NCBI GenBank assembly: GCA_036732165.1
Contig: DAINCX010000007.1
Span: 1-64,000, forward strand
Source: JALYYC01 sp036732165
Lineage (GTDB): Bacteria > Chloroflexota > Dormibacteria > CF-121
DNA: 64,000 bases
Reading direction: 5' to 3'
Shown here one piece after another: positions 42,913-52,024 of this stretch. The translations under genes were made by a program, and so were the position numbers. The number at the start of each line of letters is the position of its first letter. Position 1 is the stretch's first letter. The notes under the pieces were generated by a model. The model was given only the letters and a program-made list of their open reading frames with translations. It searched no databases and was not told the origin of the DNA.

Positions 42913-43785
42913 TCAGGGGACCTGGATCGACCGCTTGGAGAGCCCCATCCAGTAGCCCTCGATGATCGTGGGGAGGGGCTGGCCGGTCACGTCGCCCGCG
43001 CCCAGGGTCACGAAGAGCGGCGCCAAGTGCTCGGTCCGCGGGTGCGCGAACCGGACCGCCGGCGCGCGGTGCGAGAAATCGGCGAGCTGGTCGACGTCGC
43101 CCTCCTCGAGGGCCTCGTGCGCCCACGCATCGAATTCGACCGACCATTCCGGGGGCGTCGCCTCGACCCGGAAGTCGCGCAAAAACGGCAGGCCATGCGT
43201 GAGAAATCCGCTGCCGATGATGAGCACGCCCTGGTCGCGCAGCGGACGCAGCCGCTCGCCGATCCGGAAGAGCTGCTGGGGGTCGAGGCTCGGCATCGAC
43301 ACCTGCAAGACGGGGATGTCGGCCTCCGGATACATGACGGTCAGCGGGACATAGGCGCCGTGGTCGAGCCCGCGCTCGGGCTCGTCGGCGACCTTCTGGT
43401 CGGAGAGCAGCTGTTTCACCTGCGCAGCGAGTTCGGGCGCGCCGGGCGAGCGATACTGCGCGCGGTAATAGCGTTCGGGAAACCCCCCGAAGTCGTAGAC
43501 GAGCGGCGTCCCGGTGCGCGTAGCGCCGATCGTCAGCGGCGCATTCTCCCAGTGGGCCGAGATAATGAGCACCGAGGCGGGGCGCGGCAAGGCTTTCGCC
43601 CAGGCGGCAAGCTGCGAGACCCACAGGGTGTCATCGACGAGGGGCGGTGCTCCGTGCCCGATATAAATGGTCGGCATGCGGCCGCTCGAGCTGGCACTTT
43701 TCGCCCGCTCGGCCACCACGCTGGCCGGCTCCTCGTTCGGCCGATCCGGCGGGACGGGATCGTCCGGCTTGAGCTCTTCGTCCAT
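42913..43785 (-). CDS. LigB/DODA-family extradiol dioxygenase-like protein
   Basis: 290 residues of the class III ring-cleaving dioxygenase family, close to 4,5-DOPA dioxygenase/YgiD. Metal ligands appear in TIYIGHGAPPLV, IISAHWE and LDHGAYVPLTVMYPEADIPV, and GSGFLTHGLPF supplies the acid/base His. It probably acts on a catecholic compound with Fe(II) or Zn(II). A 35-residue charged N-terminal extension (Pro/Asp/Glu-rich) is unusual; a start nearer MPTIYIGHGAPP is possible. Confidence 0.86.
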   Translation of the reverse strand: MDEELKPDDPVPPDRPNEEPASVVAERAKSASSSGRMPTIYIGHGAPPLVDDTLWVSQLAAWAKALPRPASVLIISAHWENAPLTIGATRTGTPLVYDFGGFPERYYRAQYRSPGAPELAAQVKQLLSDQKVADEPERGLDHGAYVPLTVMYPEADIPVLQVSMPSLDPQQLFRIGERLRPLRDQGVLIIGSGFLTHGLPFLRDFRVEATPPEWSVEFDAWAHEALEEGDVDQLADFSHRAPAVRFAHPRTEHLAPLFVTLGAGDVTGQPLPTIIEGYWMGLSKRSIQVP

Positions 43786-43794
43786 ATCCCGAGC

Positions 43795-44184
43795 TTAGCG
43801 GAGCGCGGTCATGGCGACCTTCAGATCCGAGACCCCGAAATAGGCGTTGACCCGACGGGCGCTCCCGCCTGACCCGAGGTATGCGTAATCGATATTGACA
43901 CTCGCCTCGCGCAGCTTGTGGGCGACCTTGCCGAGGGTGCCTGGTGTGTCCGCCAGCGGGACTTCGAGGACGTCCTCTTCCGTTGTTTCCCAGCCATGCT
44001 TCGTAAACACCGCTTTCGCCACCGCGCGCTTGTCCACGATCATCCGGATCGTGCCGCGACCCTCAGTGACCGAGGCCATGAAGGCCGTGACGTTGACATT
44101 CTTCACCCCGAGTGCTGAGCCGACTTCTCCCAGCATCCCGGGCCGGTTTTCGACCCACACGGTCAGTTGTTTCGCCTTGGGCAT
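43795..44184 (-). CDS. Tandem ACT-domain protein
   Basis: 129 residues made of two ACT domains: LTVWVENRPGMLGEVGSALG and VPLADTPGTLGKVAHKLREASVNIDYAYLG. ACT domains bind amino acids and usually regulate enzymes, but none is fused or adjacent here, so it may be a free-standing regulator or sensor. ATG 44184 has GGAGGGA at good spacing. A 98-nt structured repeat (44214-44311) ends about 16 bases before that ribosome site, which makes leader-based control likely. Confidence 0.85.
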   Translation of the reverse strand: MPKAKQLTVWVENRPGMLGEVGSALGVKNVNVTAFMASVTEGRGTIRMIVDKRAVAKAVFTKHGWETTEEDVLEVPLADTPGTLGKVAHKLREASVNIDYAYLGSGGSARRVNAYFGVSDLKVAMTALR

Positions 44185-44213
44185 TGCCCGTCCCTCCATG
44201 TGCGGCTCAAAGG

Positions 44214-44311
44214 CCAAATGAAAACCGACGGTTCAGGAACATCCATCCCATGTAGGGCCCTGGTTTACCAGGAGGCCCCCGGGCCGTCGGCTCTGACCTG
44301 AGTATGTACCT
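44214..44311 (-). ncRNA. Two-copy structured element, copy 1 (5' leader of the ACT gene)
   Basis: On the minus strand the element runs from AGGTACATACTCA to TTTTCATTTGG. An outer stem CCGACGG/CCGTCGG (44284-44290 with 44225-44231) encloses a GGGC..CCTGG-TAAA-CCAGG-GCCC hairpin and a smaller ACAT-GGGATGG-ATGT hairpin, forming a three-way junction. Copy 2 at 55807-55905 is almost identical, with changes mainly in loops and the 5' single strand. Between them the strand and genes differ. A riboswitch-like leader, a small RNA or a mobile repeat are all possible. It matches no RNA class I can name. Confidence 0.6.
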
Positions 44312-44322
44312 TTCAGCCTTCT

Positions 44323-44598
44323 TTAGCTATGCCTTGCCATCATCCGTCGAGTTGCACGGAGCAAGCCAGCGGCTACCAGCAGGAAGAGGGCGGCGTGCCC
44401 GGTCATCAATCGGACCTGTAGGGCCGGATCCATGGCCTCGTCCCGCCTGCCGGATGTAACCGCAAACGTGCCGAAGAAGTTGATGAAGACGTATGCCACG
44501 AAGACCGCGGCGGCAATCATCTGTTGGCGAGACCAGCCAGCGTCAGCGCGACGCGTTGTCCCAGGTACAGCACCTTCCCGCGGTCCATACAGTCTCAA
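44323..44598 (-). CDS. Small two-helix membrane protein
   Basis: 91 residues with a basic N-terminus, then two hydrophobic helices (IAAAVFVAYVFINFFGTFAV and GHAALFLLVAAGLL) and a basic tail. It lies in the spacer between two minus-strand genes and is itself minus-strand. No family recognised. Its composition and length make it a plausible but not certain gene. Confidence 0.5.
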   Translation of the reverse strand: MRLYGPREGAVPGTTRRADAGWSRQQMIAAAVFVAYVFINFFGTFAVTSGRRDEAMDPALQVRLMTGHAALFLLVAAGLLRATRRMMARHS

Positions 44599-44667
44599 CG
44601 TGGGCCCGAACGAACTCCCGCGGACGGCCCTTACGGACGTCGTGGCGAGGGTGGCGGCGACCCTCCC

Positions 44668-45675
44668 CTAGTCGGAATTCCCGCCGGCGTTCTGGAGCGC
44701 CTTCAGGATGCTCGCCAGGTCCGGACACCCCGAGCGATGCCGCGTGGTGACCACGATCACCTGCCCATTGGGTAGGCGGAATTCATATCGACCATCGGGC
44801 AGCGAGACGCAGATCCCCTGCACATCGACAGCCGGAGCGGGTTCAGTCGATTGCTGATCGCCACTGCGATTTGGTGCGACCGCAATGCCTGGGCTCGGAG
44901 TTGGCGCGGGCGTGGACTGCGCGGTAGCCGGCAGCGGAGTGCTGGAAACCGCCGGGGCGGCCGCCGTGATGGGATTGAGGCGCTGCCCGACCGACGCGAT
45001 CGCGGCCGACAGGCTTTGCGATGCCCGCGACGCAATCGTCGGCGCCGCCGCCACGAAGAAGGCCGTCATGATGCAAGCTGCTATCAGCAGCCGCACGCCT
45101 GCCGGCATCCGCCCGCGGCTGGCACGGCGTCGACGCGACTCATCGACACGTTCCGGCAGCGCGAGAGGCGCGAGCGTGAGGATTGGTGCCGGGCGCGGAA
45201 CCGGCAAGTAGGGTTCATTCGGTGCAACAGCCGACACAGCGACCTCGGCGGGCACGGCGGTCGCCACCCGGTCGGCCCGGCCCCGCTCGAGCGCGGGCCC
45301 GGCGATCGACCACCACAGGTCGCCGAGCGTGGCGATGATCGCAAGCGTGATCGCCGGAACCAGCAGCGGGCTGCCCAGCCAGAATCCGAGATTGACGATC
45401 GTGACCGCGAGCAGGATCCGCCACGTCGATCCAAGAAGATCGGCGCGCCTCCAGATCGAGGCGACCAGGCCGATGCCAAGGAGCACCGCGACCCCGATGG
45501 TGGCAGCGGGGGGAGCCGGCGCGATCAGGCTGAGGAACAGGATCGACCAGCGCCAGGTCACACCCCAGACGATCGTCCGGACTGGGTGGGCCAGCATCAC
45601 CCTATCTTGCGGCAAGACCTCAAGAATTGCAGGCGGGGCGGCCTCCGAGGCAGGATTCCGAACGATTCTTGACAT
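44668..45675 (-). CDS. Membrane protein of unknown function
   Basis: 335 residues. The N-terminal third has a PH-like start (VLPQDRVMLAHPVRTIVWGVTWRW) and about four membrane helices (to residue 125), then a Pro-rich cytoplasmic part, one more helix (about 203-222) and an external Pro/Thr-rich stretch. A short conserved end follows (GICVSLPDGRYEFRLPNG...CPDLASILKALQ). The early region resembles membrane-flanking DUF304/bPH2-type sequence. It is divergent from marR with a shared 50-base promoter region. Confidence 0.6.
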   Translation of the reverse strand: MSRIVRNPASEAAPPAILEVLPQDRVMLAHPVRTIVWGVTWRWSILFLSLIAPAPPAATIGVAVLLGIGLVASIWRRADLLGSTWRILLAVTIVNLGFWLGSPLLVPAITLAIIATLGDLWWSIAGPALERGRADRVATAVPAEVAVSAVAPNEPYLPVPRPAPILTLAPLALPERVDESRRRRASRGRMPAGVRLLIAACIMTAFFVAAAPTIASRASQSLSAAIASVGQRLNPITAAAPAVSSTPLPATAQSTPAPTPSPGIAVAPNRSGDQQSTEPAPAVDVQGICVSLPDGRYEFRLPNGQVIVVTTRHRSGCPDLASILKALQNAGGNSD

Positions 45676-45728
45676 AAATAAAACTATTTGGAAGAATTCA
45701 ACCCTTAGGAACGTTAGAAGAGTCGAGC
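45669..45728 (+). promoter_or_regulatory. Promoter and candidate MarR operator of the efflux operon
   Basis: TTGACA (45669-45674) and AAGAAT (45692-45697) are 17 bases apart. An imperfect palindrome TTGGAAGAATTCAA (45688-45701) covers the -10 box, a common position for MarR-type operators. The region is unusually AT-rich for this genome. The binding site is inferred from position and symmetry. Confidence 0.6.
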
Positions 45729-46217
45729 ATGGCCGAAATATCTGACCTCCTGATCCGCGACATCCAGGCCGCGATGGGTGACCTGATGCGCCAGCAACGC
45801 CCCGGCTTGTCCCACGAGGTGGTCCAACTCGATATGCCGATCGGCCAGATGAAGACCCTCTTCGTGCTCTGGACAGCCGGAACCCCGCAGACCATGGGGC
45901 AGCTCGCCCAGGCCCTGGACGTGAGCCTGGGGAACGTGACCGGCCTCGTTGACGGCCTGGTCCAACGGGGCCTGGTACATCGTGAGGAGGATCCCACGGA
46001 CCGGCGCCAGAAGCTCGCCAGCCTCACCCCCACCGCCGAGACCCGCCTCCTCCGGATGGAGCAAGGGCGAAGCCTGATGATCCAACGCCTCCTCCGTCGC
46101 ATGGCGGTCGACGACCTCCGCGCCCTGCGCCAGGGAATCGTCGCGCTGGTGGCAGTTGCCGCTCGACCTGTCGAAAAAGATCCCAAAGCCATCAGGAGGG
46201 TTGCCAATGTCGACTGA
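45729..46217 (+). CDS. MarR-family transcriptional regulator
   Basis: 162 residues with the MarR winged helix: QTMGQLAQALDVSLGNVTGLVDGLVQRGLVHREEDPTDRRQKLASLTPTA. The wing motif DPTDRRQ is typical. It probably represses the MFS and RND genes that follow and is released by a drug-like ligand. The MFS start lies inside its last codons (46207), so the three genes form one operon. Confidence 0.9.
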   Translation: MAEISDLLIRDIQAAMGDLMRQQRPGLSHEVVQLDMPIGQMKTLFVLWTAGTPQTMGQLAQALDVSLGNVTGLVDGLVQRGLVHREEDPTDRRQKLASLTPTAETRLLRMEQGRSLMIQRLLRRMAVDDLRALRQGIVALVAVAARPVEKDPKAIRRVANVD

Positions 46218-47808
46218 TCTGTCGCGGCGCGTCAAGGTTCTCTCGACGGTTGGCGTGATGCTGGCGCTGCTGCTGGCGGCGCTCGACCAGACGATCGTCG
46301 GCACCGCCCTCCCTCGCATCGTGTCGGAGTTGAACGGCCTCGATCGCTACTCCTGGCTCATTACCGGCTACCTGGTCTCATCCACCGTCGTTGTCCCGAT
46401 CGCCGGGAAGCTCGGTGATCTTTTTGGTCGCAAGCCATTCCTGATCGCGGGCATGGTTGGGTTCGTGGCCGCGTCGGCACTCGCCGGACTCTCGCAGGAC
46501 ATGAACCAGCTGATCATCTTCCGAATCATCCAGGGCCTCTTTGGCGGCCTGCTGTTCGCCTCGGCCTTCACCGTCCTTGCCGACATCTTCCCGCCGGCCC
46601 AGCGGGCCAGGATGCAGGGGCTGTTCGGCGGTGTCTTCGGGCTCTCCTCGATCCTGGGCCCCGTGATCGGCGGCTTCCTCACCGACAACCTGGGGTGGCG
46701 CTGGGTCTTCTACGTCAACCTTCCGGTCGGGATCCTCGGGGTCCTGATGGTGGTCGGGTTCCTGCCCTTCGTGCGGACCACGGCCTCCTGGCGCGACATC
46801 GACTTCTGGGGGTCGGGCGCCCTGGCCGCCGGGCTGATCCCCCTCCTCGTCGCGCTCTCGCTGGCCGGCCAGCAAGGCTGGGGGTCGAGCGAGGTGCTTG
46901 GCCTGATGGCGTTGGGCCTGGTCATGCTGGTGGTCTTCTTCCTGGTCGAGCAGCGCGTCAAGGAACCCATCGTTCCCTTCCGGCTCTTCAAGAATCGGGC
47001 CTTCGCCATCTCCATGATCGTCGGCTTCTTCAGCGCGCTTGGCATGTTCGGGATGATCATCTTCATCCCGCTCGAGCTCCAGGGCGTGCTGGGTGCCAGC
47101 GTCACGAACTCCGGCCTCTTCCTGACGCCCATGATGGGCGGTCTGATCGTGGCCAGCGTCCTCTCCGGACAGCTGATGGTCAGGATCAAGCGGTACCAGT
47201 TCCTCGGAACATTCGGACTGATCCTCGTCATGGTCGGCATCTACCTCGTCGCCCAAACCACGACGGCGACCCCTCAGTGGCGGGTGACCATCGCTATCAT
47301 CCTTGTCGGCCTTGGGCTGGGGACGACCTTCCCCCTCTACATCAATGCCGTCCAAAGCGCCCTCCCCCAGCGATACCTGGGCGTCGGCACCAGCCAGATT
47401 CAGTTCTGGCGTAACGTCGGCGGCACCGTCAGCTCGGCGATCCTGGGGACGATCCTGGCGCAGCGGCTGCCGGGGGCGATCCACGATCAACTGGCCAAGC
47501 TGAGCCTGCCGCCTGGCTTCAAGGTTCCGTCGAGTCTCGCCGGCAGCAACCCGAACGCGCTCCTCAACCCGGCAGCCATCGCCGCCGCCAAGGCCAAGGT
47601 GCCGGCCTCCGTCGCTTCCCTCTTCGACCAGATCATCCACGCCGTCCGTGAGGCGCTGGCGCTCACGCTGCACGACCTCTTCCTGATCGCCGTGGTCCTG
47701 GTCGGGCTGGCTCTGATCGCCTCGCTCTTCATGCCAGACGTGCCACTGCGCGCGCAGCGCCAGCCGGCCTTCGCCGAGACGCCAGGGGCCGCCGAAGGCG
47801 CCGCCTGA
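46207..47808 (+). CDS. MFS drug exporter, DHA2 (14-helix) family
   Basis: A 533-residue proton-coupled exporter. LDQTIVGTALPRIVSEL is motif D1 of DHA2 proteins, GKLGDLFGRKPFL is motif A, and GLFGGVFGLSSILGPVIGGFLTDNLGWRWVFYVN is motif C. About 14 helices can be followed. ATG 46207 has AGGAGG upstream; more distal starts lie within marR. It overlaps the RND gene as ATGA. EmrB-like proteins normally need an EmrA adaptor, which is not present here. Confidence 0.93.
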   Translation: MSTDLSRRVKVLSTVGVMLALLLAALDQTIVGTALPRIVSELNGLDRYSWLITGYLVSSTVVVPIAGKLGDLFGRKPFLIAGMVGFVAASALAGLSQDMNQLIIFRIIQGLFGGLLFASAFTVLADIFPPAQRARMQGLFGGVFGLSSILGPVIGGFLTDNLGWRWVFYVNLPVGILGVLMVVGFLPFVRTTASWRDIDFWGSGALAAGLIPLLVALSLAGQQGWGSSEVLGLMALGLVMLVVFFLVEQRVKEPIVPFRLFKNRAFAISMIVGFFSALGMFGMIIFIPLELQGVLGASVTNSGLFLTPMMGGLIVASVLSGQLMVRIKRYQFLGTFGLILVMVGIYLVAQTTTATPQWRVTIAIILVGLGLGTTFPLYINAVQSALPQRYLGVGTSQIQFWRNVGGTVSSAILGTILAQRLPGAIHDQLAKLSLPPGFKVPSSLAGSNPNALLNPAAIAAAKAKVPASVASLFDQIIHAVREALALTLHDLFLIAVVLVGLALIASLFMPDVPLRAQRQPAFAETPGAAEGAA

Positions 47809-50800
47809 TGTCGCCCCTGATCCGACTGTCGCTCCGACTCGGCTCGGTCGTCATCCTCGCGGTCGTGCTGCTCTTTAGCGCCGGGATCTGGGCGACGACG
47901 CAGCTCCAACAGGACCTGCTGCCCAACATCTCCGTTCCCGCGTTTGTCGTCATCACGGCCTACCCGGGCGCCTCGCCCAGCGTCGTCGACCAGCAGGTCA
48001 CCCTCCCGGTCGTCAGTTCCCTCCAGGGACTCTCCGGCGTGACGAGCGTCGACTCGACGTCGGCGTCGGGCGCGTCGATCGTCACGGTGCAGTTCAAAGA
48101 CAACACCGACACCACGGTGGCGAGGCAGAGCCTTTCCAGCAGTCTCGACCGCGTGCGGGCGGCCCTGCCACCGCAGGCGCAGCCGCCCAACATCGTCGCC
48201 TTTTCGACCAGCGGGCTGCCGGTCCTCCAGTATTCCGTCTACGCGAATGAGTCGCTAAGCGCCCTCGCCTCGAAGTTGCGCAGCGTCGCCATCCCCAAGC
48301 TGGCGAGCCTTGCGGGCGTGTCGACCGTCAACCTGACGGGCGCGCCCACGCAGGAAGTCGACGTTACCCTGGATCCAGCCAAGCTGGCCGCGCACGGCCT
48401 GAGCATCGCCCAGGTCAGCGCCGCGCTCGCCCAGGCAACAACGGTTCAATCAGTCGGCGCGCTCAAGGACAACGGCACGGTCGTCCCCCTCCAGATCTCC
48501 GGCGCGCTAACGAGTGTCGACCAGATCGGCAATGTTCTCGTCAGCCCGGCCGCCGCCTTCGCGGCCGCATCGGCGCGGCCCGCTGGCGCCCCGACCGCGG
48601 TGGCCATCCATGATCTCGGCACTGTGGCACTTACGGCCCTGCCGCCCGATACCATCACCCGCACCAACGGCAATCCCAGCGTCGGCCTGAGCGTGCTCAA
48701 GGCTCCGGACGCCAACACCGTGACCGTCGCGAACGAGATCAAGGCGGCCCTCCCGGACATCCGCAACGCCGTCGGAAACGGCGTCCAGTTCCAGAGCATC
48801 CTCGATCAAGCGACGCCGATTACCAACGCGATTGGCAACATCCTCCGCGAAGGGTTGCTCGGGGCAATCTTCGCCATCCTGGTCATCTTCCTGTTCTTAC
48901 GCAGCGCACGAGCCACGCTGGTCGCGGCCGTCTCGATTCCCCTGTCGCTGATCGTCGCCCTCCTGGTCCTCTGGTGGCAGGGCATCACCCTGAACATCCT
49001 GACTCTGGGCGGCTTGATGGTGGCGATCGGCCGGGTGGTCGACGATGCCATCGTCGTCCTCGAGAACATCAGCCGGCACGTCAGCGAGGGCGAGGGCCCC
49101 CTGGCCGCCGCGTATACCGGCGGGCGAGAGATCGTGACCGCCGTCACGGCCTCCACCCTCACCACCGTCGCCGTCTTTCTCCCAATCGCCTTCCTGACCG
49201 GCATCGCCGGCAGCTTCTTTCGTCCCTTTGCCTTAACGGTCGTCACCGCCTTACTGGCGTCACTGCTCGTCGCGGTGACGGTTGTCCCCTTGCTCGCCTC
49301 ACGCTTCCTCAAGCCAAAGCTTCGTCCCGTCGGCGGGAAAACCCCGCGCAGCTGGTTGCAGGCGGGCTACATCCCTGTGATTCGCTGGGCCACGAGCCAT
49401 CGTGCGATCACCCTGGTCGCGGCCGCGGCCGTCTTTTTCGGATCGCTCGGGTTGGTGCCCTTTCTGCGGATCAACCTGCTCGACCAGTCCTCGAGCCCGA
49501 ACTTCCCGATCAGCCTGACCATGCCGGACAACACCACGCTCGCCCAGACCAACGCGGAAACCGAGACGGTCGAGAACCTGGTCCGTGGCCTGCCGGGCGT
49601 CAGCGCCTTCCAGGCGACGGTGGGGGGCACGTCCGATCCCTTCGCGCCTCCAGGGACCGTCCCCGCCGATCCCACGACGGCGGAGATCCTCGTCCTGGTC
49701 AACACCAACGCCTACAACCAGGCGCTCAGCGCGGTCCAGGTGGCCTTGAAGAGCTACAACGGGCCCGCCCACATCGTGGTGGGTCAGGCGCAGAGCAGTG
49801 CCAACGCCAACAGCTCGCAGATGCAGGTGCAGGTCCACGCGCCCAACCAGGACACCCTGCAGCAGTCGACCGACACGGTGATGAGCGCGCTCGCGCAGGT
49901 CTCCGGGGTGACGCAGCTCAAATCCAACCTGGCGGCCTCCAAGCCGCAGTTCCAGCTGATGCCCACCGACAAGCTGGGGCAGACGGGCCTCTCTGCGCAG
50001 CAGCTGGCCGGCCTGGTCGCCCAGCAGATCAACGGGCAGGTCGCCGCCCAGGCGGCGCTGCCCTCGGGCCCAGTCAGCGTGCGCGTTCAGCTGCCACCCG
50101 GGACGGCCGACACGCCGGCCGCCCTGCTCAACCTGCGTATCCCGACCGCGTCCGGCGTCGTGCCGCTGTCGACCCTGGCGACCCTTCAGAAGGTGACCGG
50201 GCCGCAAACGATCAACCGTAGTAACGGGGACCGCGCCTCCACGATCACCGGGACGATCACGAGCAACAACACGCGCGCCGTCCAGACCCAGGTCGATAAG
50301 GCGATCAAAAGCGTCACGTTGCCGCCCGGCGCATCCGTAACGACTGGTGGCGTCTTCGCGCAACTGTCGTCCGTGTTGAACCAGTTCATCCTCGCCATCC
50401 TGGCGGCGATCGGTCTCGTCTACCTGATCATGGTCGCGACCTTCCGGTCGCTGGTAAAGCCGCTGGTGCTCCTGGTCTCGATCCCGTTCGCGGCGAGCGG
50501 CGCCCTGATCGCCCTGGTGGTCACCGGCACGGCACTGTCGTTGCCGGCCATGATCGGATTACTGATGTTGACCGGCATCGTCGTCACGAACGCTATCGTG
50601 CTCCTCGACCTGGTCGAGCAGTACCGCGAGCGAGGCTTGCCGCTGCAGGAGGCGCTCATCGAGGGTGGCCGCCACCGGCTGCGTCCGATCCTGATGACGG
50701 CGGTCGCCACCATGCTGGCCCTTGCACCACTGGCCTTTAGCGGCAATAGCGGCGGCGGATTCATCGGCGCTCCGCTGGCCATCGTGGTCATCGGCGGGCT

Positions 50801-50945
50801 CTTCACCAGCACCATCTTGACGCTCATCCTGGTCCCCGTCCTTTACTCCCTGGCGTCGCGCTTCACCGGCGAGCGCACCAGCCGGGAGCTCGACACGATG
50901 CTTGACGACGCCCAGGCCCGCCGGCTTGCGGCGAGCGGCAACTGA
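47808..50945 (+). CDS. RND-family efflux permease
   Basis: A 1045-residue protein with the RND twofold layout: helix 1, a large extracytoplasmic loop, helices 2-6 (GNILREGLLGAIFAILVIFLFLRS), a second loop and helices 7-12. MVAIGRVVDDAIVVLENISRH holds the proton-relay Asp pair position of helix 4. HAE1-type sequences are the closest, as in Swarming/AcrB-like pumps of monoderms. No membrane-fusion protein or outer-membrane channel gene is adjacent, which fits a single-membrane organism. It probably exports hydrophobic or lipid-like compounds with the MFS pump. Confidence 0.93.
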   Translation: MSPLIRLSLRLGSVVILAVVLLFSAGIWATTQLQQDLLPNISVPAFVVITAYPGASPSVVDQQVTLPVVSSLQGLSGVTSVDSTSASGASIVTVQFKDNTDTTVARQSLSSSLDRVRAALPPQAQPPNIVAFSTSGLPVLQYSVYANESLSALASKLRSVAIPKLASLAGVSTVNLTGAPTQEVDVTLDPAKLAAHGLSIAQVSAALAQATTVQSVGALKDNGTVVPLQISGALTSVDQIGNVLVSPAAAFAAASARPAGAPTAVAIHDLGTVALTALPPDTITRTNGNPSVGLSVLKAPDANTVTVANEIKAALPDIRNAVGNGVQFQSILDQATPITNAIGNILREGLLGAIFAILVIFLFLRSARATLVAAVSIPLSLIVALLVLWWQGITLNILTLGGLMVAIGRVVDDAIVVLENISRHVSEGEGPLAAAYTGGREIVTAVTASTLTTVAVFLPIAFLTGIAGSFFRPFALTVVTALLASLLVAVTVVPLLASRFLKPKLRPVGGKTPRSWLQAGYIPVIRWATSHRAITLVAAAAVFFGSLGLVPFLRINLLDQSSSPNFPISLTMPDNTTLAQTNAETETVENLVRGLPGVSAFQATVGGTSDPFAPPGTVPADPTTAEILVLVNTNAYNQALSAVQVALKSYNGPAHIVVGQAQSSANANSSQMQVQVHAPNQDTLQQSTDTVMSALAQVSGVTQLKSNLAASKPQFQLMPTDKLGQTGLSAQQLAGLVAQQINGQVAAQAALPSGPVSVRVQLPPGTADTPAALLNLRIPTASGVVPLSTLATLQKVTGPQTINRSNGDRASTITGTITSNNTRAVQTQVDKAIKSVTLPPGASVTTGGVFAQLSSVLNQFILAILAAIGLVYLIMVATFRSLVKPLVLLVSIPFAASGALIALVVTGTALSLPAMIGLLMLTGIVVTNAIVLLDLVEQYRERGLPLQEALIEGGRHRLRPILMTAVATMLALAPLAFSGNSGGGFIGAPLAIVVIGGLFTSTILTLILVPVLYSLASRFTGERTSRELDTMLDDAQARRLAASGN

Positions 50946-50965
50946 CCGGCGACTCTCGCCGCTTG

Positions 50966-51397
50966 CTACTGAGCGCGCGCCGGGACGGGCGGTTCGGCAC
51001 GGTGCCGGACGAATTGCCAGGTCAGGAACACGGCAACGAAGGGGCTCAGGAGCGACCCGATGTGCGCGATGTCGGCGATCCCAAAGCTCCCGCCGCAAGG
51101 CGGAAGACAGGCGAGGATCGTGAGCCCGTTGAGGAACGTGAACACCGCGCCCGCCCAGACCCCGGCGATCACGAGCCGCGAACCAGTCGCCCGGCCCAGC
51201 GCCCGAAGGCCTGCCCGCCACCAACTCACGACGAGGATCGTGACCACAACCGCAAGCCCGACGCCGACGCCCGCGAAGATGAGGAAGGCGTCGAGCAACG
51301 CGTGCGTGACGCCAAAAGCCATCGCGACGTAGTTCGCCACGAGCCACCAGGCCGCCGGGCCCCTAGGCGATGGGCCGATCGGCCGGCGCCCACTCAC
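50966..51397 (-). CDS. Four-helix membrane protein of unknown function
   Basis: 143 residues with four hydrophobic segments (about 17-38, 41-60, 74-95 and 112-130) and charged ends. A CLPPCGGSFG loop between helices 3 and 4 holds two cysteines. It is convergent with the RND gene, 20 bases away. No family recognised. Confidence 0.6.
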   Translation of the reverse strand: MSGRRPIGPSPRGPAAWWLVANYVAMAFGVTHALLDAFLIFAGVGVGLAVVVTILVVSWWRAGLRALGRATGSRLVIAGVWAGAVFTFLNGLTILACLPPCGGSFGIADIAHIGSLLSPFVAVFLTWQFVRHRAEPPVPARAQ

Positions 51398-51983
51398 GTC
51401 GGAGGGCGCTGAATGATTCGAAAGAGCTTCCTCAATTTTGGATCCGTTATCACGGGAAGCGAACTCGCGCTCAAGGCTCTACTGTAACCGCGTAATTCGG
51501 AAATTTGGCTGTCAGGGCTGTCGCCAGCGGCGGGTTCGCTCGCGGCTGCTCGGAAACGTCGCTCGATTTCCGTGTCCTCGCTGGGGCGGGTACATAACAC
51601 GCATTACTGCGCGCAATCTAGGATTCCTTCGGGCCTCTGTCTCGACGCGGTCGATGAATTGAGCCGCATGCGCGAAGTTGATCGATTCCAGCCACCCAAT
51701 GCCGGCCGCATCACGGCATCCTGGATCATCTTCGTACTCCAGATAAGCGCAGGATTAGAGACCAAGCCGCGTCCGGGTCCCAGTAGACGAAGCTGGCCAT
51801 CAAGTTCCAAGCCCAGTAGTCGACCGCGACATCTGGTTGCTGGTTGGCGCGATCCTCGCTTCGATAGTTCAGGTGGTACCGGCTCCAGGTGTCGAAAACG
51901 AACGTCTCACCGAGAACGCCTAATGCAGGCCTTTCGCCGATGCCCTGGCTCCCAAAACGAAGCGTGTTTCCCAACACACTGGC

Positions 51984-52024
51984 AGGCGAGTGCGGGATTC
52001 GAACCCGCGGTGGAGGTTTTGCAG
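51984..52024 (-). pseudogene. 3' half of a tRNA-Cys(GCA) gene
   Basis: On the minus strand, CTGCAAA (anticodon loop with GCA, 52018-52024) is followed by ACCTC (anticodon-stem 3' strand), CACC (variable loop), GCGGG-TTCGAAT-CCCGC (perfect T-arm, 51992-52008), ACTCGCC (acceptor 3' strand) and T. The U73 discriminator is the tRNA-Cys identity base. The 5' half is missing: the sequence before the anticodon loop does not pair with ACCTC, and no GGCGAGT acceptor strand or D-arm exists upstream. The break lies in the anticodon loop, a usual crossover point of tyrosine integrases. Confidence 0.8.
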
